A DNA stretch of 64,000 bases from Apium graveolens (lineage: Eukaryota > Streptophyta > Magnoliopsida > Apiales > Apiaceae), in assembly GCF_009905375.1 (NCBI RefSeq), contig NC_133653.1, positions 96,460,609 through 96,524,608 on the forward strand, written 5' to 3'. Both the position numbers and the translations under genes were made by a program. The notes under the pieces were generated by a model. That model made no database searches. It worked only from the letters and a program-made list of their open reading frames with translations, and was not told the origin of the DNA. Position 1 is the stretch's first letter. Every line of letters starts with the position of its first letter. Of this stretch, positions 34,818-47,184 are shown piece by piece.

Positions 34818-36011
34818 AGGATCACGTTCAATAATAGAAACAAAATTTGTTTTTGGAATCTAAATATTATTCTCCATTTAAATAAAATGAGAATAAAGTT
34901 TAGATTTAAAACAAATTAAATTGAGCACTTTGAATTATTAAGAGAAATAAATAGACTCTAATTAAACACACTGCAGTTCTAAAGGATTAACCAAACAATG
35001 TCTTAAGGAAGAAATTTAATTGAGACTAAAACCCTTAAAGGAGTAACCAAACAAGGCCTTAAACAGTTAAACAAAACAAGTATCTCGATCTGCAAAATTA
35101 ACCGATGAAATCGAGTGATTTTGATATCAAACTACTCCTGATTAACTGGTCTTTACAAAACTGTAAAAATTATAAATTTCAACAGCACTTTGTTAGGGTT
35201 TTGATAAAAAAAAATCCTTTCCTGCGATGGTAATGCTGTGTGTATGTAGAAGATAACCAACCCGATTGTGTATATATTAACAGCAAAACAATATAAAATA
35301 ATTAAAGGAGCTGTGTGGCGATCCCTCTCTGTGGCGACCACTCTCTGTGGCAACACAGAGTACAGGACTTAGAGAAATTCTAAGTCAGGTCTCTGTGGCG
35401 ACACAGTCTGTGGCGACACAGAGTACATGACTTAGAAAAATTCTAAGTCAGGTGTCTGTGGCGACACATTCTGTGGCGACATAGAGTACAGGACTTAGAA
35501 AAATTCTAAGTCAGTTCTCTGTGGCGACACAGAGTACAAGATTTAGAAAAATTCTAAGTCAGGTCTCTGTGGCGACACAAAGTACAGGACTTAGAAAAAT
35601 TTCTAAGTCACAATCCTTTGCTACTGATTTATTTTAAACATCTTTTAAATATTGAGTTATTAAAAAGAATGTTAAAACAATAAATCACAATTATTTTTCA
35701 CTACTTCTACAAATATTATCGTTAAATTGATAACACTATATTTTTGTGAAAAATGATTATGCTGCAATATATTTAATTTTAATGTCAATGAACCCCTTTA
35801 AATATTAATTATCTAAAGTCCACTGAGATCAAATTAAATAGATTTATCAATATGAATGTGCTCAGCCATATATATATTTTGTATGTAAGCACAAAAATGA
35901 TTGAATTACGAGAAATAATTAATGACATGTAAATTCAGATGTCCTTAATATATGGAATTTAAATAACAAGTGAATTTAACCAGACCAAATTGCAGTTATT
36001 GACTTCTAAAA
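34818..36011 (-). other. SIRE spacer between pol and the third ORF, with hairpin repeats
   Basis: This 1.2-kb spacer has no convincing ORF and contains the tandem hairpin array at 35311-35612. The remainder is AT-rich. In SIRE-type elements the downstream protein needs either readthrough or a separate RNA, so cis signals may lie here. That is inference. Confidence 0.55.
35311..35612 (-). repeat. Tandem array of two alternating hairpins
   Basis: Five copies of the palindrome GACTTAGAA-n-TTCTAAGTC lie at 35366-35386, 35429-35449, 35492-35512, 35540-35560 and 35588-35609 (spacing 63, 63, 48 and 48 bp). They alternate with one or two copies of CTGTGGCGACACAG, itself a hairpin with 5-bp arms. About nine copies of the second motif are present. 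Confidence 0.88.
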
Positions 36012-37628
36012 TTAATTAGAGATATTCAACATCCCAATTTCACTAACCAACTTAGAGAAAGTGTTTTCATCAAGTGGTTTGGTGAAGATGTCTATAATTT
36101 GATCCTCTGTGAGTACAAAATGTAACTCCACAGTGCCATTTGTGACATGCTCTCTGATAAAGTGATACCTGATATCAATGTGCTTTGTCCTTGAGTGCTG
36201 AACTGGATTGTTTGAGATTGCTATTGCACTTGTATTGTCACAGAATATTGGAATCTTTGATACCAATAGACCAAAATCTCGGAGTTGGTTCCTCATCCAC
36301 AAGATTTGAGCACAACAGCTTCCAGCAGCTATGCATTCAGCTTCAGTAGTTGATGTGGATATTGAGTGCTGCTTCTTGCTATGCCAGGATACCAATCTTC
36401 TTCCAAGAAACTGGCAGCTTCCTGATGTACTTTTCCGGTCAATCTTACAGCCTGCAAAATCTGAATCTGTATAGCCAACTAGGTCAAAACCTGTACCTTT
36501 AGGGTACCAAATTCCAAGATTTGGAGTTCCCTTAAGGTACCTAAATATTCTTTTAACAGCTATTAAATGAGATTCTTTTGGTTCAGATTGAAATCTAGCA
36601 CATAAGCATGTTACAAACATTATGTCTGGTCTACTTGCTGTGAGATAGAGTAATGAGCCTATCATACCTATATAGCTTGTGATGTCAACTTTCTTACCAG
36701 TTTTGTCCTGATCAAGCTTGGAGGTTGTTGGCATGGGAGTCTTTGCTGGAGCTGAATGTTCCAGATTATACTTCTTAAGAAGTTCTCTGATGTACTTAGA
36801 TTGACAAATGAATATCCCATCTTTCCTTCGACTCACTTGTAATCCAAGAAAGTAGTTCAACTCTCCTATCATACTCATCTCGTACTTACTCTGCATTAGC
36901 TTAGAGAATCTCGTGCAAAGATCATCATTAGTAGAACCAAATATAATATCATCAACATATACCTGAACTAATATCATATCAGATTTATGCACTTTGTGAA
37001 ATAGAGTTTTATCTATGACACCTCTAGTAAAACCATTTTCAAGTAAAAACTCAGAGAGAGTGTCATACCATGTCCTCGGAGCTTGCTTAAGACCGTAGAG
37101 AGCTTTGAATAGAAAGTATACAAAATCAGCCAGATTTGGATTTTCAAAACCAGGTGGTTGTTCCACATACACCTCTTCTTCTAGCTCTCCATTCAGGAAT
37201 ACACTCTTCACATCCATTTGATAAACATTGAATTCTGAATATGCTGCGAATGCCAGAAACATCCTGATTGCCTCAAGTCTAGCTACTGGTGCATAGGTTT
37301 CATCATGATCAATACCCTCTCCTTGAGAATAACCTTTAGCTACCAGCCTAGCTTTGTTCCTCGTTACAATGCCATCTTCATCTAGCTTGTTCCTGAATAC
37401 CCATTTAGTGCCTATCACTAACATGTTCTTTAGTCGGGGTACCAGCTTCCACACTTTCTGCCTCTCAAACTGATTGAGTTCTTCTTGCATTGCAATAACC
37501 CAATATGTATCTTCTAGTGCCTCATCCACTTTCTTAGGTTCCCTTTCTGAAAAAAATCCTGAGAAGTGGCATTCATTCTGAGTGGCATGTCTAGTTCTTA
37601 CTCCTGTGTAAGGATCACCAATGATCAA
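36012..37628 (-). CDS. pol: SIRE reverse transcriptase and RNase H, uninterrupted frame
   Basis: This is an open frame of 538 codons. It opens within the linker ([15 protein letters not shown]), its first codon is TTG, and it would be made as part of Pol. RT motifs are [64 protein letters not shown] and catalytic [10 protein letters not shown]. RNase H has [32 protein letters not shown] (relatives have Tyr where Cys stands) and [20 protein letters not shown], ending in [14 protein letters not shown]. It would copy element RNA into DNA. It is intact by eye, but the upstream frame is broken by a stop near 37804 and a frameshift. Confidence 0.88.
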   Translation of the reverse strand: MIIGDPYTGVRTRHATQNECHFSGFFSEREPKKVDEALEDTYWVIAMQEELNQFERQKVWKLVPRLKNMLVIGTKWVFRNKLDEDGIVTRNKARLVAKGYSQGEGIDHDETYAPVARLEAIRMFLAFAAYSEFNVYQMDVKSVFLNGELEEEVYVEQPPGFENPNLADFVYFLFKALYGLKQAPRTWYDTLSEFLLENGFTRGVIDKTLFHKVHKSDMILVQVYVDDIIFGSTNDDLCTRFSKLMQSKYEMSMIGELNYFLGLQVSRRKDGIFICQSKYIRELLKKYNLEHSAPAKTPMPTTSKLDQDKTGKKVDITSYIGMIGSLLYLTASRPDIMFVTCLCARFQSEPKESHLIAVKRIFRYLKGTPNLGIWYPKGTGFDLVGYTDSDFAGCKIDRKSTSGSCQFLGRRLVSWHSKKQHSISTSTTEAECIAAGSCCAQILWMRNQLRDFGLLVSKIPIFCDNTSAIAISNNPVQHSRTKHIDIRYHFIREHVTNGTVELHFVLTEDQIIDIFTKPLDENTFSKLVSEIGMLNISN

Positions 37629-38425
37629 TTCAAAGGGATGGTCTCTGTTCCAAACTCTTTGACGAGGAAGATAAGATCTTGATGTTTCCCCTTGTTCAGC
37701 CTGATGTTGAGTGTGAACTGTAGATCCTCTTCCTGCTCCCCCTGAGTTGCTGTCACCATGACTGGATGATTCTGATCTGTTTGTATTAGTTCTTGATGGA
37801 GTTTATGTATAATTATTATGATCATTATTTCCACCATTACCATCACTTGATCCTGAATCAGCATTGCCCTGAACTACAGGCCCAGTTCTAGCAATCTCAG
37901 GTTCTATTATATCCAAAGGATCATTTGATAGATTCTCAAATTCTAGAGATTCAGAATCCTTTTCTCTCTGCAGGCTCACCAACTTGGTGTCGTTAAATGT
38001 TACATTAAGGCTTTCAATCACCTTCTGATCAGAAATCATATAAACCCTGTAAGCTTTAGATTCCAGAGAGTAGCCAAGAAATATACCTTCTTCTGCTTTA
38101 GCATCAAACTTTCCTAGATATTCATTTCCTTCCTTTAGCACAAAGCATTTGGCACCAAATATGTGAAAGTATTTCAGTGTAGGTTTCTTATCATCCATAA
38201 TCTCATAAGGAGTCTTGTCATTATCTTTGTTGATCAGTGTACGATTTTGAGTATAACACGCTGTGTTGATAGCTTCAGCCCAGAAGTAGGTGGGAAGTCT
38301 TGATTCACTTAGCATAGTCATTGTTGCTTCAACCAAGGTACGATTCTACCTTTCTACTACACTGTTTTGTTGAGGAGTCCTTGTGGCTGAATACTGTCTC
38401 GAAATACCTTTCTCCGTACAAAATT
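37629..38425 (-). pseudogene. pol: SIRE integrase C-terminal part
   Basis: After a frameshift near 38425 the frame reads VVER, a TAG, then NRTLVEATMTMLSESRLPTY (catalytic Glu in VVER), AEAINTACYTQNRTLI, KPTLKYFHIFGAKCFVLKEG and EGIFLGYSLESKAYRVY. It ends in a Ser/Gly/Asn-rich linker broken by a stop near 37804, a place where Gln would fit. A further shift joins it to the RT frame. Confidence 0.8.
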
Positions 38426-39310
38426 CATTAAAAATGCATTCTTGAATTCTGTCCCATTATCTGATCTGATCTTTCTAACAGGTAATTTCGCTTCCATCTC
38501 AATCTTCTTTGTATGATCCACTATTAGCTGAGGTGCTTCATCCTTGGATTGTAAAAACAACACCCATGTGTACTTGGAGAAATCATCGACCATTACTAAA
38601 GCATATATTTTCCTTGATAGTGACAATACGTTCACTGGACCAAATAAGTCCATGTGAATCAACTGAAGAGGTTCAGTTATACTTGTCATTTTCTTGCTTC
38701 TGTGTGAGGCTTTCTTTGATTTCCCTTTTTCACATGCTTCACAGAGTCCTTCTTGATAGAATTCCATCTGTGGTAGTCCTCTCACTAGTTCTCTCTTGAT
38801 TAGAGAGTTCATTGTCTTGAAGTTTAAGTGTGAGAGCTTCTTGTGCCATAACCAACTTAGATCTGATGAAGCTTTGTTGTAGAAACATCTGCTTACTCCA
38901 TCACAGGTAGACTTCAAGTCAGCTATGTACAGATTACCTTTCCTTACTCCCTGTAAAGCAAGCTTCTCATCTTTCCTGTGGGAGATCAAACATCTTTTTG
39001 TTCTGAAATCAACATTATATCCCCTGTCACAGAATTGACTTATACTCAGGAGATTATGCTTTAATCCTTCCACAAGAGAGATATTCTCAATAATGACATT
39101 GCCAATTTTCAAATTGCCATATCCTTTAGTAAATCCTTTGCTGTCATCTCCAAAGGTAACTATAGGGCCAGCTTTCTTAACCACACCTGTGAGCAGGGAC
39201 TTTTCTCCTGTCATGTGCCTACAACACCCATTGTCCAGAATCCATATGATCTTTTCTTTTCTTACCTTACCCTGCAAACACAGATTGATTAAGAAGACTT
39301 TGGTACCCAA
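38357..39310 (-). pseudogene. pol: SIRE protease and integrase N-terminal part
   Basis: The protease motif reads WILDNGCCRHMTG where the family has Asp-Ser-Gly, so the catalytic motif is altered. Next come LVEGLKHNLLSISQFCDRGY and the pre-integrase HHCC domain (WHKKLSHLNFKTMNSL ... CEACEKGKSKK). The integrase core follows with HMDLFGPV (first Asp) and KIRSDNGTEFKN (second Asp). The open frame drifts out of register after that (near 38425). The gag frame (to 39289) overlaps its start by about 20 bp in another frame. Confidence 0.83.
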
Positions 39311-41822
39311 GCTTTCTTGGGTCCTGAAGGTTTAGGGGTAGAAACAGAATCAATATTTGAACCTTTAACAGGCTTAGCTTTCACTATGGCTAGCTCTTTC
39401 TCAGTGTCAGTCTCAACAGAGTTGTCAGACTTAGAAATGGGAGTAACAGTCTTGTCTTGTCTGTGCTTATTACTCATGCTTGTCTTAGTGTCGATACAAG
39501 TGCTAGCAGTTGCATGAAAAACTTTAAAATAATCAGACATGGTAACAAATGCACATGGCATACATCCAACTATACCACAAGGTTCATGAAAACTGGACAT
39601 GTTAGGCATGGCAGGTATACTGGAAGTTGCAATAGATTCTACTTTATCTTTAGTGCATGTATGTGTAAGATGTGCAGCAGAATTGCAATTATTACAAAGC
39701 TTCCTAGATACAGATGAGGAAGATATAAACTCAGATTTCTTGTTAACACCTACCTTGCCAATCCTGTTCTTTTTAGTCTTATCCTTAACACTCTTACCAG
39801 TCTTAGGATTAACTATAGGTTCTGGTTTCTTAAGAGTTTCAGGTTCCTTTCTATCCACCTTAGTACCTAGGTCAGCTATGGATTTAGCTTTCGTAGATGG
39901 AGCCTTAGGAGTCTTAGGGGATTCCTCTACCCTCTCTCTATCTTCAACAATCAATTCCTCATTGATCAGCAAACTTACTTCATCCAACGGTTCTGAAACA
40001 GACTCAGTGAATAAGGGATATACAGCATCCTTAATAACATATGGAACCTTTTCTGAGACAAACATGTTTATCTCCGATGTGCCACTATGTTTCTTACTGT
40101 TCAGTTTAGAATAGTCAAGTCCTATTGAAGTCTTAGATTTAAATCTTTGACTATCTATTATCTCCTTCTGAGTCAGAGCTGCATTCTTAAATGCCTATAA
40201 TTTCTTTACTAAGTCAGCAATTTGGGTTCTAAGAATGGCCTCTATGTCTGCATTGCACTTAACCTTATTCTCTAGATATTCATTCTTTTTCTTAAGGTCT
40301 TCTAGTCCAACTACAATCAATTCTAGTTCTTCATTCCTAGAGGTTAAACTCTCAGATTTAAGAACTAACTTATCATTTTCCATTTTATATGCAAGCATGC
40401 TAGTATGAACATTATACAATTCTAAAGTAAGTTCATGCACAGTAGATTTGTATTCAGATATAGACATTTCTATAGTGGTAAGTTCAGGAACCTGAGATAG
40501 TCGTGGTGATTCTTCTGCAGAGTCTGCCATGGGAGCCAGATTTACATGCTCTTCCTCTTCACCCGAATCAGTATCATCCCAGCTTTTTCCTTCAGCGATG
40601 TAGGCTCTTCCTTTTTCCTTTACCACATAAGCATTCGGCTTTGTTTCAGCTTCTCATTCTTCCTTTTCAGATTTTCATAAGTTTCCTTCTTTTCATAGGA
40701 ATCATTAGATTTTGCTGCCTTGGGCTTTCTGCAATCAGATGCAAAGTGCCATAACTCATTGCAGTATTAGCATCTGGTTTTGCTCTTGTCAACCCAGCTT
40801 AACTTGTAGCCTACTCTGGAGCTTGACCCTGACGAGTAGCTTCCTTTCTGAAATCTCCCTGATGAACCCCTTGCTTTGTAGTTGGGCTTTCTTTTGAATC
40901 TAACATGACTAAACTTTGCAGCCATGTAAGCCATAGATTTGTCCTCTAACTGTTCAAGTTCCTCTTGAGTATAGAACTCACTTTCATCTTCTGGCTCACC
41001 ATGAGTAATTTCAGCTACAACAATTTCTTTAATTGTTGAGGAGGGTGTAACCTTGTTTTCTTGAGATTCTGGTTCATGAGCTACAAGTGCAGTGGTTTTT
41101 GCAAGTGTCGTACTCTTACTGTCAACAGAACCAGGTCCATAGATAATGGCTCTTTGCTCTTGCTCCAGCTCATGTGTTCTTAACTTACCATAGATCACAT
41201 CCAGGGACATAGTGATAAAATCTGATCTTTCCCTGATTGAAGTGTTCTTTTGTTCCAGGTGAACTAGGAGCGTCAGCATAAACTTTCTGTTAGACTCTCG
41301 TATGGGGTAGACTTTCCCTTGCAGCTTTAATTCACTTAACAGTCTTGTATATCTCTCGAAGAGTGAAGACAGTGCTTCTCCGGGTTGAAGTTTGAATGCC
41401 TCATACTGAGTCGTCAGAATTTCCATCCTGTTTTCTTTGACTTCCTCTGTTCCTTCCATCAAAAGCTCAATGGTCTCCCACATATCTTTTGTACTGTTAC
41501 TTCCTAGAAGCTGATGGATCATATCATTATCGGTCGATTCCACAATTATGAGTTGAAGACTTGTGTCCAGATTTATCAACTCCTTATCGGTTTCCGTTTA
41601 TTTAGACGGATCCCTGGGAGAAGATGTGGAAGGAATTCTTATACCAGTTGCAGTTGTGGATTCAGCAATTACTTCCATCGGAACATAAGGTCCATTCAGT
41701 AGTATCCCAATGTAAAGTGGATTCGAAGCTTTCATAAACAGCATCATCTTTTTCTTCCATAGGTTGTAGTTATCTCTGTCAAATGGAGGAACCTTTATGC
41801 TTCCAATTATTTGGTTATTCAT
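39289..41822 (-). pseudogene. gag: SIRE gag with two zinc knuckles, broken
   Basis: The first segment 41822-41598 starts MNNQIIGSIKVPPFDRDNYN. After a gap the UBN2-type gag domain lies in 41579-40767 (MWETIELLMEGTEEVKENRM, YEAFKLQPGEALSSLFERYT). The first knuckle reads C-stop-YCNELWHFASDC at about 40770-40730. A coiled-coil linker follows in 40626-40195, and a Lys/Pro-rich part with the second knuckle CNNCNSAAHLTHTC in 40065-39289. The end reads GPKKAWVPKSS. Two knuckles separated by a long linker are typical of SIRE gag. At least four breaks are present. Confidence 0.82.
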
Positions 41823-41955
41823 TTTCTTGGCGGAATTAAATTATTTAAAATTCAAAAAAATTCAAGAAATGAGAATTTTTGAAAATTAAAAAATTCAAGA
41901 ATTTTTTAAGAACTTATTTCTTTTTCCGGATCTTGATTTGTATGTCAATCAACAA

Positions 41956-41967
41956 GCTCGGATACCG
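41956..41967 (-). promoter_or_regulatory. Primer binding site of SIRE, two mismatches
   Basis: The minus strand reads CGGTATCCGAGC against the usual TGGTATCAGAGC. It lies three bases inside the 5' LTR end, whose terminal CA has decayed to AA. Confidence 0.65.
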
Positions 41968-41970
41968 ATT

Positions 41971-43190
41971 TTTAGTCCCAAAGTATTGTAGAAGGGGGGT
42001 TGAATACGATACCTACAATCTTTTTCGATTCGTTTTAAGTTCTTCTTTAAAAGTACGGAATCAAAAACAATACAAAACAATTCGAGGAATATATTGTTTT
42101 ATTAATATAAACCTTGAGGTTGCTACAATCTAATCAAAGTATTGATTAGCTACAATAAATTCAGCAGCATAACATTCTATTTACAAGGATAATAAATTCA
42201 AGCTTTAATGGAGCTCTCGTAAACTGTCTGTGTTTGCTGAAGAAGATAACTAACTGAATTGAATTACATTCACTTCAGTTTTGTAGTCTTTCAAAATTAA
42301 ATGAACAGCTGGCCAATTCATGTCCACACACATCATTTAACTTTGCTGCATTTAACTCAGTGAACAACACCTTATGTGCTGACAAAGTTCCTCTGTATAG
42401 CCTCTGTGGCGACACAATCACCCTGTATAGCCTCTATGGCGACAGGTCTGTGGCGACACCTTCTCCTGTATGGCCTCTGTGGTGACAGATCTGTGGCGAT
42501 AGTTTGACTTATTACACTCTGTGGTGACAAGCTCTGTGGAGATACACACTCTCCCTGTATTACCTTAAGCAATTTGTTCTAACACCTTCTGTGGCGACAG
42601 GGGCTTCTGTGGCGACAAGGGCTTCTGTGGCGACAGAGGTGCCTTAGAGCAAATCCTCTGCGGTTACTTCTCCTGGGGCGACATGGGTTCCTTAGTGACT
42701 TTACTTAGAATATTTTTGGTTCTTTGTCAAGTCACTCTTCAGTGTATCAATCATTTTTCTTCTGTTAATTGAATCAAAATACTTCTTTGAAATGCTGATG
42801 TTTGGTGCACTGGTCTGGTTCACAAACAACTAGCCTTGAGAGGATCCTGACTCAATTTGTCTTATGATTCTGAGTTGATACATACTGATGTTTATCCACT
42901 GCTTCTTTCACTTAACCCTTGATTTGTAACACTTGAAGTCAATACATGCAGCTGATACTTAAAGCCTCTTGATGTCTTATTCTTCATGACTGCTTGAACA
43001 TAGTAATGAACTTCTTCCTATGATCTGTAGGAGAGCTTAATGAATCAATCACATCATTTGGTTCTTTGTATTTATCCTGTCTTCATCTGAAGGGTTCTTG
43101 TGCTTCACAGTTTAATAAAGTTTATCTGTTTCTGTTTTTATGTTGAGTTATAAATCCTCGATTACATGTTACAATACATTATGCTTTACA
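41971..43190 (-). repeat. 5' LTR of SIRE
   Basis: It pairs with 29067-30283. It carries its own CTGTGGCGACA array (42372-42690) and ends at 43190 before the TSD ATCTT. Confidence 0.9.
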
Positions 43191-44867
43191 ATCTTAGGTT
43201 CATTCTTATTATCGCCGTCGGCTCCGCTTATGGATTCTTACGGTTTCTACTCGCGCGGTCTCGGCTCCAACATTTTTATAAAACTGAGAAATAATTATTT
43301 TCACTTGAAATTTTTATGGCCGTTAGAAAACTCTCTATGTTACCCTCTGTACAAATTTCATGATTTATGAACACTTTTAAGTCGATCCTTTATATTTTGA
43401 AAGTTCGTAATTCGTAGTAGTTTTTGTCGCGTAAATCACTTTTACTAAAACGGTCATAACGTTTGATCCGTAAATCGGAATCAAGCGATTCAAGCACCTA
43501 AACGATCCTTATAACATTGTTTATCCTAAACAAAGGTTATTTTTTGAGAAACTACAGTTTCAAACTTTGTGAATTTCTGCAGAAACTTAAAGTTACGATT
43601 TGTTGGTTTTAACGAAGTTACGTTTACGATCAGGGGTTCGTTTACGCCCTAACTCTTAATACAACCACCAACAATCATCATATAATTATCAACACACAAA
43701 CTCCTCTCAAGAACATCATGTTCTTGAGGCAAAAACAACCAACCTTAAATCTACTTAACTTAATCATCAAGATTTCCTCAATAACACTCATTACACTAGG
43801 TTTTCTACCACATACTAAATGGATCTAAAAAATGAATATTAAATAAAGTTGGGCCAAATATTTTTACCTTTCTTGAAAGCTTGAGATGTGTTCTTGAGGA
43901 TGGTGGAGGCTTGGAAGTGCTTGGTATGATTTTTAGAACCTAAAACCACCATTGAAATCAAGAAACCAAAGATAGGTTACTATTCATACTATTCACTAGT
44001 GAGTTTCTTGAATTTATTTCACCCATCAAACCTTGATAAAAAGAGATGAAAGAATTTTATTACCTTATTTTAATTACTAGGAGGCTTCAGAATTAATTGG
44101 AGAATTTAACAAGAGCTAGAACTTGGAGTTTTAAATTTGAATTCTCTCCCTTTTTTCATTAGGGCCGAATGGAGCATCAAGGGGGGTATTTATACTCCTC
44201 TTGTTTGCTTAGCTTGGTTGATTTGCTAGGTTGCTTCTAGGAATATGGTGTGATATCTTGCAATTGATTTTATTCTCCTAGTATAGAATTCTAGGTTGAT
44301 TATTGGTTGCAAATCTTAGGGACAAATCTTTGTAGCTTGCTAGCTTATAAGCTAACTACAAGGTTTAGTTTCCTTAGCACACTATTTTGCTAGCTAGCTT
44401 GGTCATCCTACGGTTAGCTCACTATTTGATGAAGTAACCATGGTTACTTCCTTCCCATGGTTTACTTAGTGCATTACGTTTATTTAATCGTTTACGCGTT
44501 CGCTCGGTTACTTAAACATTCTTCGTAATACTTACTCGTAAATGGTTTGTGATGTAATTCCTTTCGTATTCATTCTTTATATTTTATTTATCCTACTTGA
44601 ATATAAATTCGTAGGGTTTCAATCTCGTAATTATATTGTGATTCCCGTAATCCTCGATGATTCGTAAATACGGTTGTTTTTCAAAGTTCGTTTTCTTCGA
44701 AAACTAATAGCGTTTACATACACTTATTTGATACGTATAATCGTAATATCAACTCTGAAACTCACTTTCTCATGCACTACATAGTGTGGGCTCAAAATTT
44801 TTTACCGTCCGTTAGGGTTACTATTCATTAAACGTTTTACAAGGTCTCAAAAATTCGAGTTATTACA
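43191..44867 (-). repeat. 3' LTR of gypsy B, proximal part
   Basis: It begins with the second ATCTT and continues the B LTR to its terminus ...GAGTTATTACA, i.e. TGTAATAACTCG on the minus strand. With 27008-29066 the LTR would be about 3.7 kb. No coding content; the open frame 43140-43370 is accidental. Confidence 0.75.
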
Positions 44868-44886
44868 GTCTTCCCCTTTAACAAGG
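44868..44886 (-). promoter_or_regulatory. Polypurine tract of gypsy B
   Basis: The minus strand reads CCTTGTTAAAGGGGAAGAC directly before the LTR start. Confidence 0.75.
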
Positions 44887-44900
44887 ATTCCGTCTCGGAA

Positions 44901-45052
44901 TCAATTAGAAAATAAGTGGGGATATCTATTCCTCATTACCTCTTCAAGTTCCCAAGTTGACTCTTTGACATTTTGATTTCTCCATAAGATCCTAACCAGC
45001 TTCACAGTTTTGTTCCTCAGCACTTATTCTTTTTGGTCCATTATCCTTACTG
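44901..45052 (-). pseudogene. pol: Gypsy B chromodomain fragment, cut off by D
   Basis: The minus strand from 45052 continues the B integrase after the D insertion: RIMDQKE, a TAA, VLRNKTVKLVRILWRNQNVK, then ESTWELEEVM and the stop at 44901-44903. It aligns with the C tail (RVLWRDPRVEESTWELENNM). The frame joins the piece ending at 59160 once D and one TACTG are removed. Confidence 0.82.
45048..45052. repeat. Target-site duplication of D, left copy (TACTG)
   Basis: TACTG precedes TGTAATAACCCC at 45053. The matching copy is at 59160-59164. Confidence 0.93.
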
Positions 45053-47151
45053 TGTAATAACCCCAATTTTTGGAAATTTTTGAAACCCTTATGAATAGTG
45101 TTTTTGCTGAATGAGAAAACTTTTCATGCCACGCTATGTAGGGGTTCTGTTATTGATCTTATGGGATATTATTAGTACTCTATGAAGTATATAAGTGTAT
45201 GTAAAGATCGTCAGAATCCAATTCCGAACACTTTGGTTTTTCCCGGAAATCCACAAGATACGGAGAGAATTAAGTATAAGGTGACAGGATAAAAAGGATT
45301 TAAATTAAAGGATTATAAGAGAGGATCATAGAAGGAATATAATATATTGAGAAAGGTTAAGGGAACCTAAGTAATAAGATCCCGGGTATGATCCTTCAAA
45401 CGATAAACGAGAACGAAAGTTAAGCGAACCGTATAGCAGATCAGCGGTCATTAGGCAAACGATTAGGAAGTTAATCAAAGGGATTAATGGGAATGATGTC
45501 ATCCAACCAATAGAAAGAAGACAAGGAAGGAAGGATGACATCATGAGGATGAGGTAAGCATGACATGGGAAGGAAGGAGGTGTGGTTGAATAAGAACCAC
45601 ACAAATTCAAGGGCAAGGTAGTAATTTGCTAAATCAAAAACAAAAAAACCAAGCCAACCAAGCTAGCAAAATCATTTCATCAAAAATCAAAATCAACCAA
45701 GGCCTTGTTCTTCACTTTGCTCTCGGCTTTTACACATTTTAAAGGGTAGATTTTTCAAAAATCAAGATCCAAGCATCCTTAATTGGTAAGAAAATTCCCT
45801 AATCATCTTTATGCTTAGTTATGGCTATATCATGAGTTTAAGCCATTAATTCTTTCTCTAGCTTTTTCATTTAATCAAAGAAGAAGACAATGAATAGTGT
45901 TTTCAAGTTTTTAACTTGAACTTTTTCTTGTTTTTCTTGAAGATCCAAGCTTTCCTAAGGCTTCTCAAAGTTTCTTAAGGCTTCCTAGCTCCACCCACCA
46001 CTCCAAGGAAGGTATACCATTTCCAAACCCTAGGTTCATATATATTATAAGGTGATTTTGATGAGTAGGATGTTATGGTATCTTGTTGTTATGATTAGAG
46101 TTTGAGATTTGGAATGGTAGTGAAATGAAATGGTAATTTTGTGGTTTTGATTTAAAGAAACTTAAGTATGATTAAAGTTAGGTTTAAGCATATGTATGAA
46201 TGATTAAAATTGAATTGGTTGGGATTGTTATGATGTGATAAGGATGGATGTTTGTTGTGTGTTGGATTTGAGGATGGTTTGGGTTGATTGTGGATGGTTT
46301 AAAAAATGGGAAATCGCGTAAACATAGCCGTCATAACGTCCGATTTTCTTTGGACTGTTTTTGTGCATAGCATTAGGACCCGAGAACCCCCTGCTAGATT
46401 GTGACCACTGCCATGTTTAGATAGCTCATGTTACGAGCTTCGTTTTGATATGTAGTTCGTTCGATTCCGATTTACGGTTTAGGAGAAACGACCGTTTCAA
46501 GTAACGGCGTTTCACGAACGAAACTTTTTCCCTCGCCTTACTTTGAAATGTAGGTTAAAGACCAAAAAGGGTTAATTAATGCATGAAACATTTATGGTAA
46601 GTGTTTTAGGCAGTTGGTAAGTCACTCGCGAAGGAATCGCTTTAAAACTCGTAAAGGTTAAATTATTAAAAATGGTGGAGCCGAGGGTACCCGAGTGACT
46701 TAAGCGAATCAGTGAGCGCAAAACAAGCGTTAGAGTCTAAGTTAGTTAAAGTATAGATTTACAAGTGACTTTGGTTTAATTCCAACTTACTTGTTGTTTA
46801 TAGGTTACCAGACTCGTCCCGAGCCATTCGTAACCCCCAGTCGCTCAGGCAAGTATTTTATCCGTTATACTGTTGTTGTGATGAATACACTTGTATATGC
46901 ATTATCTTGCGATAGATGCATGTTGGTTATTTAGCAAATTCTTGCGATATATTGTAGCATGTGATATGGTATATATGCATGCCTGTTTCATATTCTTGAA
47001 ATATATATCTGTTGGTTCAGTTGATAATACCTATGCTAGAGGATAGCGGTAACTTGCATATACCCTTAGTATAGGGACCCAAAAGGTGAAAATATTTTCT
47101 AAAACCGGGAGTCGAGGATCCCGAGTAGATTTTGTATATATATGGATATGG

Positions 47152-47184
<33 letters not shown>

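Larger units (their letters stand above)
29067..43190 (-). mobile_element. SIRE-type Ty1/copia element, 14.1 kb, with envelope-position coding region
   Basis: The LTRs are 29067-30283 and 41971-43190, with TSD ATCTT. On the minus strand the order is PBS, gag with two zinc knuckles, protease, integrase, RT/RNase H, a spacer with hairpin repeats, a 4.3-kb envelope-position coding region, PPT and 3' LTR. A coding region after pol is the hallmark of the SIRE/Maximus lineage. Frameshifts and stops are scattered through gag, integrase and the third ORF, but the RT/RNase H frame of 538 codons and a 586-codon frame in the third region are uninterrupted. Confidence 0.92.

Noticed and set aside
45326..45616. 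Identical 96-codon minus-strand frames at 45326-45616 and 55202-55492
   Set aside because: Their identity only reflects the LTR duplication; no protein features.
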